From Polyodon spathula (Eukaryota > Chordata > Actinopteri > Acipenseriformes > Polyodontidae): 64,000 nucleotides of DNA. This document shows positions 45,851 to 58,539 of this stretch, one piece after another (position 1 is the stretch's first letter; each line of letters begins with the position of its first letter). The stretch covers positions 60,910,145 through 60,974,144 of the forward strand of contig NC_054537.1 in the NCBI RefSeq assembly GCF_017654505.1, in the 5' to 3' direction. The notes below the pieces were generated by a model. That model saw nothing but the letters and a program-made list of their open reading frames with translations, had not been told where the DNA came from and did not search any database. Position numbers and translations under genes: made by a program.

Positions 45851-47560
45851 TGGTTTCAAAACCTAAAGAAATTAATAAATCCTTTCAAGAATACTATTCC
45901 AAATGATATATCCGGGCCCACTACAGATCACACTGCTTGTAAATAATTTCTAAATTAACGGAATTTACCTAAATTAGATCATTATCTGAGTAAACTTCTT
46001 GATGCACCAATAACTTTATAAGAATTAGAACGGGGAATTAACCCTATGCATAAGACTCCGGGTTCAGAAGGCCTCCCTCCTGTGCTCTTGCTAGCAATAT
46101 GGGACGTAGCTGGCCCTCGTATGTTGGACTCTATAAACTATGCTATTGAAACAGACTTTTTCCACAGGGACAATAGAGCTTTATTATTATTATTGGGAAA
46201 AAAAATAAAGGTCCAAATGAATGCTCTAGCTGTTGTCCAATTTCCTTTACATGCACGGATGCAATACTTTATGGCAAAGTCATGGCTACTAGGTTAGAAC
46301 AATATATCGGTAATCTGATTCACTTTGATCAAACAGGCTTCATGAAAGGACATCTAGCTTCTGACAATTCGTTGAATACTACATGTCATTTATGATGCAG
46401 ATTCCCACGCTGAATCGTGTGCAGTTATTTCCCTGGATGTAAAAACCATTCGATCAAATTGAATGGCAATACCTCTGGCTGGTCTTGGAATGCTTTGGAT
46501 TTGGTCCATGTTTCATTCATATGGTGCAAGTTTTATATAATAATTGTCGTCTGTGTTGACCGGTAGTTGTCAATCTTCCTCTTTCAAATTCAAATGGAGA
46601 ACGCATCAAGGGCGCCCTCTCTCCACGTTACTATTTGCTCTATCGTTGGTGTTGAGCTGTTAGACGAAGTACAGATCTCGTTCCTGTAACCACTACAGAC
46701 TCGCCGCTACCTCGGGCTGTTAGACAAAGTACAGATGTCTCTCCTATAACTCGCTGTCTAACACGATTTACTGAATTTGGCAGTATGGCTGGTTATATAA
46801 TTGGGCTAAATCAAGGCTAATGACTAAATCTAGCTGCAAAGAATGCCGTGCTCCCTACTACAATTCCAAGTTTACATGCTTGGAAATACAGATTCATCCT
46901 TCTCTGCAGCTCCTAATCAAAGTTAATTATACTACTATATTTAACAAAATTAAACAAGACCAGCAGAGATGGGCTCCTTTGTATTTATCTTAAGGCAGGA
47001 TAGCTACAATTACAATGAATATATTACCAAGATTTAAGTATTTTTCTGTGTTACCCTTATCTCATATCCTATTTTTTTTTTTTTTTTTTTTAAGGAAGCA
47101 AACTCTATTATATCTACATTTATTTGGAATGAAAAGCATCCCCGCATAAGTCTAACAGTACTACCAATGTACAAAAGTGAATGGTGGATTGTCTCTTCCA
47201 AATCTTAGATTATACTATTAGGCTTTTCAAGTTAGTGCTCTAAAAACATGGACCTATGTAGGCTCAAAGGTCGCATGGTGCAATTTGCAAGCAATTAATT
47301 TATGGGAGGTCCATTTAAATTCTCGTTTGTCTCTATTTGGAATAATCATCATTTACTGACGGGAGGTAAGCCTTTTGTATTCCCCGCTTTGTCAAATATG
47401 GGTGTGTTTACTGTTGAAAGTATCTTTAAAACTAAAGGCCTTTGGACGTTCCAGGAACTTAAGACTTCCCCAAAGATATGCTTACTTTTTATATTTAAGA
47501 CAAAGGCCAGCTTTGCGTGCTTATGGGGTCCCTTGGGACTCGGATGGATGTCATAGGTAG
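45850..47560 (+). pseudogene. L1-type LINE reverse transcriptase remnant
   Basis: Plus-strand pieces in several frames follow L1-clade ORF2: HKTPGSEGLPP (usual PGPDGxP), a block with NKGPNECSSCCPIS, MATRLEQYIGNLIHFDQTGF then MKGHLASDN, a lysine-rich remnant of the D..KAFD region near 46440, and PLSP near 46615. Further on come ISTFIWNEKHPRISLTVL and GKPFVFPALSNMGVFTVES, the usual C-terminal region. The catalytic loop is not visible and frames break every few dozen codons, so the copy is old. A T-run at 47072-47094 lies within it. Confidence 0.85.
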
Positions 47561-47801
47561 TATTATTATTTTTTATTTTAATGTGAAAGCATTGGCAATG
47601 TTTTAAATGGTTTTATTTGTATTTGTTTCTTTTTGTTATAATATTAAAAAAAAAAAAACAATTGATCAAAATTGAGAATGATAGAATATTTTACTGGTAA
47701 GTGATTGATTAAATATTATGAAAATGTAGACGGTAAAACATATCCCTTTGCTTATTGATAGATACTTTGCTTATTGTGAGTCGCGGGTCAGAAAATAACA
47801 C

Positions 47802-47836
<35 letters not shown>

Positions 47837-49750
47837 TTTCTGGGTAGTAAGTGTTATTTCCTAATTGCTTATGCCTCAGAAGTATAGCAAATATAGTGAT
47901 ATCAAAATATCACTATTTCCAATGGGAAAACGGGCAAATGTGTGTGTTTTTGTTCAGTCAGTTAAAAACAACATATGAATCTAAATTTACATGTATTTAT
48001 ACTAAAGTAATACAAAAATTACTACAGAAGATTTAGCAGAGTAGTTTTTTGAGATTTACAATTACTGTATTTACAGTAGTCAAATACAGTAAAAAGTACC
48101 GGGTCTTTAAAATACCTCTATGGGACCTTTGGTCCAAGTCTCTCATTCTGACCAATCACACTGTATACAAGACGGTAAACACAAAAGGAAATCTGTTATC
48201 TCAAGGCATGGTGGCAAAGAGGACATTTCATGGTGATATTTACAGTTTTTAGGGCCCAAGTAATTCACTCTGGTCTTTAGTTAATGGGACATCCAATTTT
48301 AAATAAAACCCACAAAAGGTGGTTTGGCCTTAATGAATAATAAGCATTCCATCAAGCAATTTAAATAATTGTCCCCTCTAGCATTTAGTTCAGGTTTCAT
48401 AATTTCCACCTGCTTGGATTCCAGATCCTGTGCTAATGAGCTTGTTTTACCAATTAGCCCAAAGCAAGTTAACTGGGAGAGAGAGAAAAACAGCAAGATT
48501 TATAGGGTGTCCAATTACAGTCCTGGAGGGTCATTGCACATTAGAGCAGAGGTGGAACAAAAATCAATTTTGGTCACCACTGAATTATAGTGGGCCATAT
48601 GAAATCCGTGAAATTTTTTTGTATTATCAGATTTTTTTTTTCTGATTTTAGTTTTTTAATGTAATTCATGATTTCCATTGATTTAAATCTAAATTGTTTG
48701 ATACAGTGATGATAAATAGCCAAACAACTACATTTATTCAGAATTGGATGGCAATGGCAAATCTCATGATGACAGAAAAGATGCCCACAATTTCAACAAA
48801 ATGTTCTGCAATTATGCAGTATACTGTAAAATGTGCCAGTGAGATATAAATAGCGCACCAAAATCTTCAACACATTTCCAGTTGCAGTCTGCACAATGTG
48901 ATTGTAGTTTGGAGTGCTTGGGAGCCTAGTTGATTCTCTACATGCCATACTTGATGCCATTCTTTAGAGGGAGTTTAACTTTAAATTATCTTTGCAGGTA
49001 TTGTTTCATGTCCACTCAATTGAATGTTGACAGCATTTGCAGAACATCATTGCAACTTTGGTGTTAGTTTTTTATTTCTAAGCTTTTTAGCGGAGGATTT
49101 CTCGTTGTAAAAGGCCTTTTTGACAATCTGACAAGGCTATTGAGGTAACTAAGCCTGTAGTCTATTGAGAAAAAAAACCCTGCTCTATGCTGCGTCTCTT
49201 AGCAACAACCAGTAACGTAGTTAATGCCCTCCGTGCACGGTAGCTATGACTGCCTGTACTGTACAAATTGCATATGCATATAAAAATAAGTTTCACATTT
49301 TCCCTTCAAATATGTGTATTCAAGTTTACTGTCAAATACTTTTTTTTTTTCATACAGCGTTGGATGTATTGTGATTCCATCTGCTTTCTTGTTAATATGG
49401 ATTTCATAGGGCGCTGTTATAGCAACGTTCTCAAACAAGTGGAGTGTGTGACGCAGTAGTTTTAAAGGGACATGGTTCTTCACCCGGTCAATCAGTTTGA
49501 TGAACCATGTTTGACAGTAGTGCCTCTGGAACTGGGAGACAAAGGGTCCAAAACTCCACGCAGGCCTGATACAATTCTAAAGGGGTAACACACTATTGGC
49601 TGCAAAAAAGAGTTGGCTTTTCACTCCTGTAACACACAGGAACTGCTACCAGAGTAAACCTCTTAGAACTTAGCATGTGGCCACTGCCCCTCGTGTCCTG
49701 AGTGGTACAAGAACAAAGTCTTGAGTAAAGCTGTTTGTTTGCCTCTGCAG
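47561..49750. other. No gene recognised
   Basis: Intron-like sequence with a T-run at 47803-47835. None of the short frames has recognisable content. Confidence 0.4.
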
Positions 49751-49871
49751 GGCACACCATTGTTCTCACCAGACACAGAGGTTCTCTGTGATCGGATTGC
49801 CATGCTGGAACAGGGACAGCTCAAGTGCTGCAGCTCCCCAGCCCACTTGAAGGAAGTTTACGGCCAAAATG
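49751..49871 (+). pseudogene. abca13: ABCA13-like exon around the NBD1 H-loop, with deletion
   Basis: The exon follows a strong acceptor (GCCTCTGCAG). One frame opens HTIVLT, as before the H-loop, and the other reads VLCDRIAMLEQGQLKCCSSP and AHLKEVYGQNG. That is the well-conserved stretch just after the H-loop in ABCA12/ABCA13. Family members have THHLDEAE between these parts. Here about 14 bases are missing, so the H-loop histidine is lost and the frame shifts. The donor after NG (GTCAAT) is poor. The match to ABCA13 (CC....LKE.YGQ) is closer than to other ABCA genes in my memory. With the broken exon at 35780 this shows that NBD1 is dead. Confidence 0.85.
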
Positions 49872-51880
49872 GTCAATGTTTATTTACATGTGATATGCAA
49901 CAATATATATATAGCTCTGTGTTTGGAGGAGGCAATTTTAAAGTTACATTAACCCTTTGAATAGTATGAATGTGCCACTATGTTCACTGCGCTCTGGTCC
50001 CGAGGACGTAAGAACGTACTGGTACATTCTGCAACTTTAAACTTAAATTACTGAGCCTACAAAACCCCTGATCACATGATATTATAACACTAGGGTTCTG
50101 TAACACCACCTATTGGTCTCTTGTGCTCTCTGCCAGATATTGACCGAATTACATACACTAAACCTCAAAAATGTCAACAATGTCTGTAAACCGGCAAATT
50201 CCTCAGTGAGAAAGAAGTATTAGAAAATACTGAATTCAGATATTATGCACACAGGCCAATTTTATTAAACGTACAAACCAACCAGTACGTTCAACACTAA
50301 CCAACTATATGTATACGCAAACCAATGCATTTGACTTATAAACCAAACCGTTATAGTTTTCAGAATCGGTGACTACATACGCTAAATGTAGGAATGATTA
50401 ATCTTAAAGGGGGCGATAAAAAATTAATCTCCTTACTTTTTAATTGAAATGTCTGATGTGACAGGTTGAGATGTTTGGCTGTGTGGGGAGGCACCTGGTG
50501 AAAATGCTATGTAATGAATAAGTGATAAGTTCAAGATAAGTAGCCTGTCAGAAACAACACTTTACAGCAATGAACAATTTAGTAGTCTGCTCTTTTAATT
50601 GGAGAATAGGTCTGTGGCAGAAAAACAAATTCCTGCTTTTAAATTGTTTTACAGTCTATGTGCTGGGAGTTACCAGTATGTTTTAAGTTGAGGTTTACAT
50701 CATAATATATGGGTTAAAGCCTCTATGAGTGTTTTTAATTAAATACATTCAGCCAAAATGTCAGCTCTTTCAGCTTCCCAAAGCCAGACATCATGGTATC
50801 AAAATTATTAGAAAAATGAGCTGTTCAGTTCAAAGATGTCTAAGAAGAATGCTGCCATCACAGAATATTTGACATTTTAATTGACATTCACTCAGTGCGA
50901 ATGGTTCTCTTCAATAATGTACAACGAGGTTGGGAAAATTAAAGTTTTTTGAAGCATTTTCTTTCCAGGGCTAAAATGGTTCAGGAATCTTATACTAAAT
51001 GAGTAATGCCATGAGGTTGAGGTATACTAAATGAGAACTAAATTAGGTTGTCATGTCATCAGGTTAGTGCTTTTGTCTGTTTAATCTCTTTTACAGATGT
51101 TTTTAAATTGTTATCTGCAGACACCCAATGTGAGGGACAGAATACTAAAATACAGTAGAGTCAATTATCCGCTCTTTGATCAACTGTACTGTCTAATCCA
51201 GTAGCCTGAGGCAAATTAAAGTTACAGAATTGTTCAAACCACCAAAACCTTAGATGGGGCATTGTGTGCTTTAAATTAAAACAGTCGCCTCGTTCTTGAT
51301 TTTTCTTCTATTTCATCTGTAAGAGCTGGAGATCCAGTCTGTTAGAGTAGCTAAGAACTTTTTTTTAAATTCATTTCAATTGCATCTTATTACAATGCCT
51401 TAATAGCAAGTATCAAAGTAGATAAACATTTTACTGAAACTTTGAAGTTTAATGATTTCTAAAGTTTTGTGATGTGTCAGAGTTCTACTAAACTGTATTC
51501 TGTGATGATTTTCAAAGTTTGGTATATGATATGTTTAATTACAATATTTCATTACCTTAACTGTAGGTGTTACAGGGTTTTTTTTCAGTTGGTTAAATCA
51601 TGTTTATGAAACTATTGGGGCAATTTTCAAAATTAACACAAGAATCAAAACCACTAACTCTAGTGGCAGAAGCCTGTTAAACACGCAAAAAAACGTGTTT
51701 TGATTTTCTGTTTAGTTAATCCATTTTGCAAAACGACATAGTTGGCTCCAAACCAGAATGTATTAATGAAATACCATCACAGCATTAGTTTAGTCATTGA
51801 AACAAAAGAAAATAACAGCATTATTGCAGTGAACTCAAGAACAATGAACTCATGATACATTTGTCAAAATACATTTTCAT
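49872..51880. other. No gene recognised
   Basis: AT-rich intron-like sequence with no supported feature. Confidence 0.4.
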
Positions 51881-51899
51881 CACTGAAGAGGAGGACAAA

Positions 51900-53165
51900 A
51901 TCTGCATACAGAAATGAGTACAAATGAATTATTTAAACATAAACCATACCGCGTCACTCGGGTACATCTCGTCTCATGTGCATTTGGCCACAACTCATCG
52001 ACACCACTATTTTTTTCGTTTGCCATGCACCTGGAAAAAACCTTCTTGCACGCCGAATCCACACATGACATTGGTCTTGGGTAATGTCATCGCATGCAGC
52101 ATCCATGGCCTCCAGAAGGGTGGCATGCTGATCAGGTTGACAATTATAAACCCTCCAGCTCCAAGCAGAGAAGAACTCCTCAATTGAATTGAGGAAAGGC
52201 GAGTATGGTGGCAGGTACATTACAATGAATTGCTGCTGTGCTGCGAACCATTCCCGCACCACGGCTGTGTGATAGAAGATAACGCAATGACATATTTGAC
52301 CTCCTGATCAGCTTGAACAAAGTTATTGTGCAGCTTATCTAGAAAATTCAGTAGATGTGTGGAATTGTACAACCCAAGTAACGGCCTACGGGCCACCACG
52401 CCATCGTCTGAAATGGCAGCACACATGGTGATGTTACTACCACACTGCCCTTGGACTTAAGTTGTCGCATATATCTGCCAAGTCTTGTTTTGGCCATGTT
52501 GAAGCCAGCCCCATCAACAAAAATGTATTTGTGCTGATTGATGATTGACTGAGGCATGAATATAGTGTTCTTACCTTAACATACACTGCTTCACCCTGGG
52601 ATTATTTCTTTCAAAAGGCACCAAGTAAATTTGTTTCATAGTTACTTGGTGCCTTTGTAGAATACGAACAATTGTAGGTAGACTGATGGTGTTCACACAT
52701 GGTGTTCAACAATGTGTTGCTGGATTTTGGTGAGGCGAATATCATTTTTTGCATGGACCATCTCAAGTACAGCCACCTCCAGTTGATCAAGGAATAATCG
52801 ACTGTGGCCACCACTGCATGCCTTTTTCTCAATTCTGGAAACAAAGCACAATATGCATGCTGTGGTTACTCTTTACTGCTGTCAGTAAATGTACTGTAAA
52901 ACTGGGAAGGCTATGCATGTTCTGTACACTTACCAGTTCTCTGTATGGAATGTCCGGATGACAGAGGCTACTTTTAACCTTTACATATTAGGTTGGATAA
53001 TCAACCCAGCTGTTCTCATTGACAAGCTTCTGTTGATGACATAGTCAGCAACTGTTGCTCTGATTTCATTCGACAGGGTAGCTCCTTTTGATCGTACTTC
53101 ATCTCGTCTTCCTTGACTGCAACCACGGCCGCCCTCACTTAGCATCTTGTTCTGCAGCCTGCTTC
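51900..53165 (-). mobile_element. IS630/Tc1-superfamily DNA transposon (decayed)
   Basis: The minus-strand transposase pieces fill the interval. The terminal inverted repeats are not resolved, so ends are approximate. The family is the eukaryotic IS630-like group with the YLPPYSPFLNPIE motif that is common in fish. Confidence 0.75.
51900..53165 (-). pseudogene. IS630-like DDE transposase with a small intron, broken
   Basis: Read leftward, the N-terminal helix-turn-helix region is TLSNEIRATVADYVINRSLS and MRTAGLIIQPN, then VASVIRTFHTENW. A consensus donor GTAAGT follows, and a 99-bp intron (52933 to 52835) ends at an acceptor TTTCCAG. The second exon has GGHSRLF and VHAKNDIRLTKIQQHI. The catalytic domain has the first Asp in YIFVDGAGFNMAKTR, then MCAAISDDGVVARRPLLGL. 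In the region of the second Asp, sequence jumps from YVI to FYHTAVVREWFAAQ, and the expected WDN is deleted. The third residue, Glu, is kept in YLPPYSPFLNSIEEFFSAW. Several stops and frameshifts are present. Confidence 0.85.
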
Positions 53166-54872
53166 ATGTTGTGACAAACTGCATGCAGTTCACACAGCCT
53201 TTTGTGGTGTTGGTATGACTGTCAATTAATTCTACTTGCATTTTCCCAATGTGAATGCGATTATCAATAATAAGATGTCGTTCTTGGTAATAGCAATAAG
53301 AGTGAAAAAGATATAAATATTTGAAATATGTATTTCTGACTGAGCAAGTAATATAGATTATTATCATGTTAGATTTTGTAATTTGTGTGTAATCAAATGC
53401 AAAAGTGTTTGGGGTTCTGAAACAATTGGATTTCTGCAACTCAGTTTGGAGTTTGGAGCAGAAGCTTTTACTGTCAGAAGCACTGGACCAATTAATTGTG
53501 AAGGTAACTATCTAATGCATATTCACTACATTAGCTACCTTCTGAACATTTAGGAATTCTAAGGTTTTTATCCCCTTACCATGCATGCATGTTTTCAGAC
53601 ACCTGCAGTCATATGCTAACCTGTACATTTAATCATTTTTGCATATTAATCCCAAGGCATACAAAACATACATAATTCAGGGGTCTGATTTATTAATGAT
53701 AATATACTTTACATTTGAATTGTATTATCTGAATTCAGATGAGTTGCATTCTTCAACATCACTTTTATCTCGAAATGATTTCATAATTTGTTTTGGCAAC
53801 CGGAACCTAAGATACATCATCAATATAATCTTTAGACAAAGGGTCTACTACTCCAATACATAAGGTCCGTGAGGTTTGAAAAGGATATACATATGTGTGT
53901 GGATCATCTTGTAGGACCTTCCAGCTGGAACCAGCACAAATCCTATAAATCAATACAGTGGGCCCAATTTTTGAAAGGGATTTCATTTTCAATTAAACGG
54001 CAAAATCTGCAGAATTTTTCCACTTGTTAATCTGATAAATATCTTTCTATTTGCTAAAGTGAATCCTCCGTTACACCTGCCAGCAGATCGCATTTCATGC
54101 AAAATTGTTTGCAGTTGATGGGAGCTTTAAATAAGTAATGAGAATTTAATAGGTGTAATCATTAACAAAATTGTTCATTTTCAGTATTAGCAATGCTACT
54201 TAAACACAACTGAAAACAGTGGGAAAAGATGATTCAAAACATAAATGCAAACAAGACCAGCTGTAAAAGTAAGAAAGTGCAAATTCTTGCTAAAGGGGCT
54301 TCAGCTTGTTTAAATTAACAGAACATAAAAAAAAAAAAAAATGTGATCGATATCATGTACATTAAGGAAATCTGTAATATTGCAGGACAATGCAGTAGTG
54401 TAATCTGAACAGGTTGTTTGTAGTAAATGTAAATTGTCATAAAACATCTATACTAGCAAATTTACTGACATTTCCAATAAAAATGCGTGTGTGCATATAA
54501 ACATGATCATTTCCATTCATGATATCGCTCTCCACGTTAACAATTACAATAGTTACAGTATTTATCACATTGAAATTATAGGGTACAAATAGAGCAGGAG
54601 GCAATATTTGTCTACGTATAAAAGGTTTAGGTTGTTATCTGTGCAATAATTTAATATTAAAAGTGCTATCAAAGCAGCTGCTTTCACTCATTCCTTTCAA
54701 ATTCACATTTTGTTCAAGTAATGGCTATTTATTTAGATACAACATTTTATATGTGGATGACAGAGCATCCCGAACATATATTTACAGGTGCTATATCCTC
54801 TCCCGGGGATGTGCATCTGTAACTTTATAATACAAAAATAAATAAACATGCATATTCAAATTATTTAAATTA

Positions 54873-54875
<3 letters not shown>
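53166..54875. other. No gene recognised
   Basis: AT-rich sequence. The minus frame at 53164-53439 has no recognisable domain. Confidence 0.4.

Positions 54876-54930
<55 letters not shown>
54876..54930. repeat. (CT)n microsatellite
   Basis: About 27 uninterrupted CT units. Confidence 0.97.
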
Positions 54931-54935
<5 letters not shown>

Positions 54936-55253
54936 GACACAATTTAATCTAAAAGGCTCGTCACATGAGGAATGCATGCTAACTTTCTTTTAATAACAAA
55001 GCAGCACCCCTATAGTTAGCTGCATTTGTAACAAAGTGATTTTAGCATGTGGTGCCGCTGAGAATTTACAAAAAAGTCTGATATTCTATCTTGGGACATT
55101 TTCAATAAGCATTCTATACAAGCTTCTGACACACAATGACAATGTGGACACGCTAGGTACCCCTCATGAAAAAATTATATCGGCATGACCCCGGAGCACT
55201 AGCCGACCTTTGGAGCATCTGACTGTCCAGCGACTACTGAAAACAAAACTTAT

Positions 55254-55389
55254 GATCCAACAAGTCCAAAAATAAACGGTAGCGTCTTTTTTAAAACTCT
55301 TTCCTGGTGTAAAATACAAATGATCCAACATGTCCAAAAATAAACGGTAGCGTCTTTTTTAAAACTCTTTCCTGGTGTAAAATACAAAT
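55254..55389. repeat. 68-bp tandem duplication
   Basis: Two adjacent copies (55254-55321 and 55322-55389) start GATCCAACA.GTCCAAAAAT and end GGTGTAAAATACAAAT. I see only one difference, so the duplication is recent. Confidence 0.95.
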
Positions 55390-56781
55390 GCTCTCATTGT
55401 AGTGTAACCAGAAAATACAGCAAAAGTTCCATTCTACAAAAGAAGGTGAAAACTGAAAGGTTAAACACTTCATATTGTTAGATAAAAAAACAAAGATGTG
55501 ATATGAATTAGGACAGCCTGGGCATTTGTATGTACGATTTCTAAAAATAAAACATAATAATTAGACTAATAATTCGATGCAAGTTCATGTTAGCAGCTTT
55601 CCTGGGCGCATTGTTTGTTCAAATGATGGGACATCCTGAAATTTTAAACTTTCCAGGGTATATCAGGAAAGCTATTACATGTCCAACAGTACCCATGCAC
55701 AAACCAATTACATAACACAAAGCTGCGTTCAAATATTTTTTTTATCAAAAATTTGAACAGATGAATGCTAGAGGTGTTTCTGAATGCAATTGGGGGATCA
55801 TTCTAAGCAAAGACTGCTCCCACTTAAGAAAAACTCAGTCAGCCAATTGAGAGGTTGTGAATTCATCATAGCGCTTTAGAGACTGCAACACTGAAACGCT
55901 CTGATGTTGTTTTATATCAAAAGACTGATATTAGTATACAGTTACAGAAAATGTATTTATATCGTTAAACTAGGTACCAGTTTTGTCATCAATGTATTCT
56001 GTTTTATAACTTACACATCACATTACAAGTCAGAACATAGACCTGCCATATAAAATGCTAGCCTTTAGTTAGAAGGTTCTGCCTGATAAGACAGTATTTA
56101 GAGCTTAAAGCAAGGAAATTAACTAAATAACTACAAACCTGGGACTTCCTTAAAGGGATTTTTAATTTACCTGTTTAATATCCCACTATGTTTCCTGTTG
56201 TTCATTCTCTTTTGTTGTTGTTGCTATGGTCACTGTTTACCATGCTTGCTAAATTATTCCACCATGCCATTTTAAACCACTGTTTGCTTCTGAAGAGGAT
56301 ATCTGAAGTGAGGTGCTTTGAAAAGGGCCTCTGATTTATAAGGTAGTTTCCATCTGTAAGTTTGTTTTTGTAGATTAATTCACTTTTGCAGACATGACCT
56401 GAAACTGCACTCATACAGTGATAATTTCTAAAACCCTTCATGTCAGAAACCGTCTCTGTGTGAATTTGAAGAATAAAAAAAATACCTAAAACTTACTGTG
56501 CATGGCAGATGCCCAATAAATAATTTTTGGTTTGGGTAATTTTAGAACTACCGAAATATGTATTTTGATGTTATATATATGTGGACCTGTTTAGATTTTT
56601 CTTCAACTGTGCTACAGTTCATAAAAAAGACATTGTCCTGAAACTTGCTGCCCTTAATGCATTCACCTGCAACCTGTCTTGAGCTCTAAGGCAGATCGGT
56701 ATATACAGCTAGATGCAAAGGGGGAACTTACTGTGAATGAGGTAAATTTATCATGAATCCACCTTTATTCTCTCGATACAG
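55390..56781. other. Intron-like sequence
   Basis: No gene or named repeat is recognised before the exon at 56782. Confidence 0.4.
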
Positions 56782-57016
56782 CACTGACAGGACTCGGGAG
56801 GGAGACTGGAGCCAGCCTGCTTCTCAAACAGATAACTGCACTGCTGAACAAACACCACAGCAGAAGAGACTGGGAAGGAGCCTTAGCTAACTTACTTCTG
56901 CCAGTTCTTTTTGTCACCATGGCAATGGCCCTTTTCACTGTAAAAACGCTGGTGATTGATTATCCATCACTCAAGCTGACTCCCCAGTTATACAACGCTG
57001 CAGGGTTGTTTTTCAG
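56782..57016 (+). CDS. abca13: ABCA13-like exon: start of the second half, with transmembrane helix
   Basis: An acceptor (CTCTCGATACAG) and donor (GTATTC at 57017) bound a 235-bp exon, open for 77 codons. It encodes GASLLLKQITALLNKHHSRR, DWEGALANLLLPVLFV and TMAMALFTVKTLVIDYPSLK, then LTPQLYNAAGLFF. This is the cytoplasmic lead-in, the first transmembrane helix (LANLLLPVLFVTMAMALF) and the start of the large extracellular loop of the second membrane domain in ABCA12/ABCA13. The loop start resembles ABCA13 more. No stop or frameshift is seen, in contrast to the NBD1 exons. It ends in phase 2 and joins the exon at 58456 in frame. The protein family moves lipids across membranes. Confidence 0.85.
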
Positions 57017-57053
57017 GTATTCCAATTTAACAGATCTCCATTACCTGAGGCCT

Positions 57054-57112
<59 letters not shown>
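57054..57112. repeat. (GT)n(GA)n microsatellite
   Basis: GT units followed by GA units, just inside the intron after the donor at 57017. Confidence 0.95.
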
Positions 57113-57887
57113 CTTTGCAAAAATGCAATAGTGTAGAAGATATGAAAAGGACCACAGTGCAATAGTTTCATTTTCTCCAAACATAACCATCCCTTTAATT
57201 TCTAGTCTTTATGTTTCTATTAGGAATATGTCAAGTTTAATCATACATATGATTTTTAGTTCACATACAGCCAGATAGCTCCAAGGAGGGAGGAAGCTTG
57301 TGTACCTGCAGTTAAAATAACATTTGCTAATAAACAAAACTAGTAAGCCAACATTGTCGTGGCTTCTAAAATATATGAAGTGAACATTCACCCAAGAGTC
57401 ACCCTCTAAAATCATATTCTACTGTAAAATTCAATGACAATTATATTTAATGTGAAGTTGTTTGACACAGTCGCTTTAAGTGATGTTGTTTACATACATA
57501 TTGATACGCACCTCCCCTCCACTTCAGGAAGCTTCGCAGGTACTGTGGGAGGTTGTCATGGGCGACTGGCTTTATTAATGCATGACGCATGGTTGCACTC
57601 ATACATTTTTTTCCTGAATCCTGCAGTTGTTGCTTTTGGTGCTTCAGAAAAAGCATGACAATATACAACGTGGAGTATGATGGTATAGGCAGAAACACAA
57701 ATAATCTAGCTATCACAAAATCAATAAAAAAATATACTGAAAAAACATGGAAATTTCGTTATGCAAGGTAGAACAATATAATGACTGTATGCATGAGAGA
57801 GTGAATGGTCTCTTCACACATTTTTAACCCATGATAATTTAAAGTGTTTGTATTTGAAGATCCTTTGACTTTCTTAACCTTGTTTTT

Positions 57888-57972
<85 letters not shown>

Positions 57973-58455
57973 CCAACATAGTACCTCCTAATCCATTGCT
58001 GAATGGAGCTTGGGAAGCACAGTGAGTGTACTGAAAGACAAATGATAAAAGAAAATAGCTATTACAGTCATTAAATTACTGCTCCTCCACTACATTCAGT
58101 TGACAGTACAGTCAGATGTTTTTCCTTTAGCTGTGGTAGGTTTGATCCAGCCAACATTACTGCTGTGTTATTGAACCTGTTTGGAGGAGGTGACCCCTGT
58201 GATGACCAGGCAGCATAAAGGTCATTTTTGTGCCTCTAACTCACAAATACTGATAGTTCAATATGTGTCTCTTCTGTCTCTTTCATAAGTCTGAGTAAAA
58301 AATCTTGTTTCTTATTTGAATCTGATAAATGTCTCAAATGTTTCTCTTAAGTAAAATTGAAGAAATGTATTGAAGCACCAACAATGACACTGAAAAAATG
58401 CTTTTTTGCTGTCATGTACTTGCACCAATGGCTGCAAGTATTAATTTTTTTACAG
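57113..58455. other. Intron of the ABCA13-like gene
   Basis: Lies between two in-phase exons. It contains an (AT)n(CA)n tract at about 57890-57968 and no other recognised feature. Confidence 0.6.
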
Positions 58456-58539
58456 AGAAAATTCATCCTGCTGGTGGTCTGACCCTGATTCTGTGGAATA
58501 CCTCCCCGAAAATGCAAATGTGTGTCAAGCCGTCAACAG
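58456..58539 (+). CDS. abca13: ABCA13-like exon: extracellular loop of the second half
   Basis: The 84-bp exon lies between a strong acceptor (TTTTTTTACAG) and donor GTAAAA at 58540. Joined in phase to the exon ending 57016 it reads R-ENSSCWWSDPDSVEY and LPENANVCQAVN. The NSSCW..DP motif is what I expect at this point of the ABCA13 second extracellular loop, and NSS is a glycosylation sequon. The other two frames are not supported: one is broken, and one is open but has no resemblance to the family. It ends in phase 2. The next exon was not found with confidence. A donor-like GTGAGT at 58996 might end one, but its peptide does not match. Confidence 0.75.
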
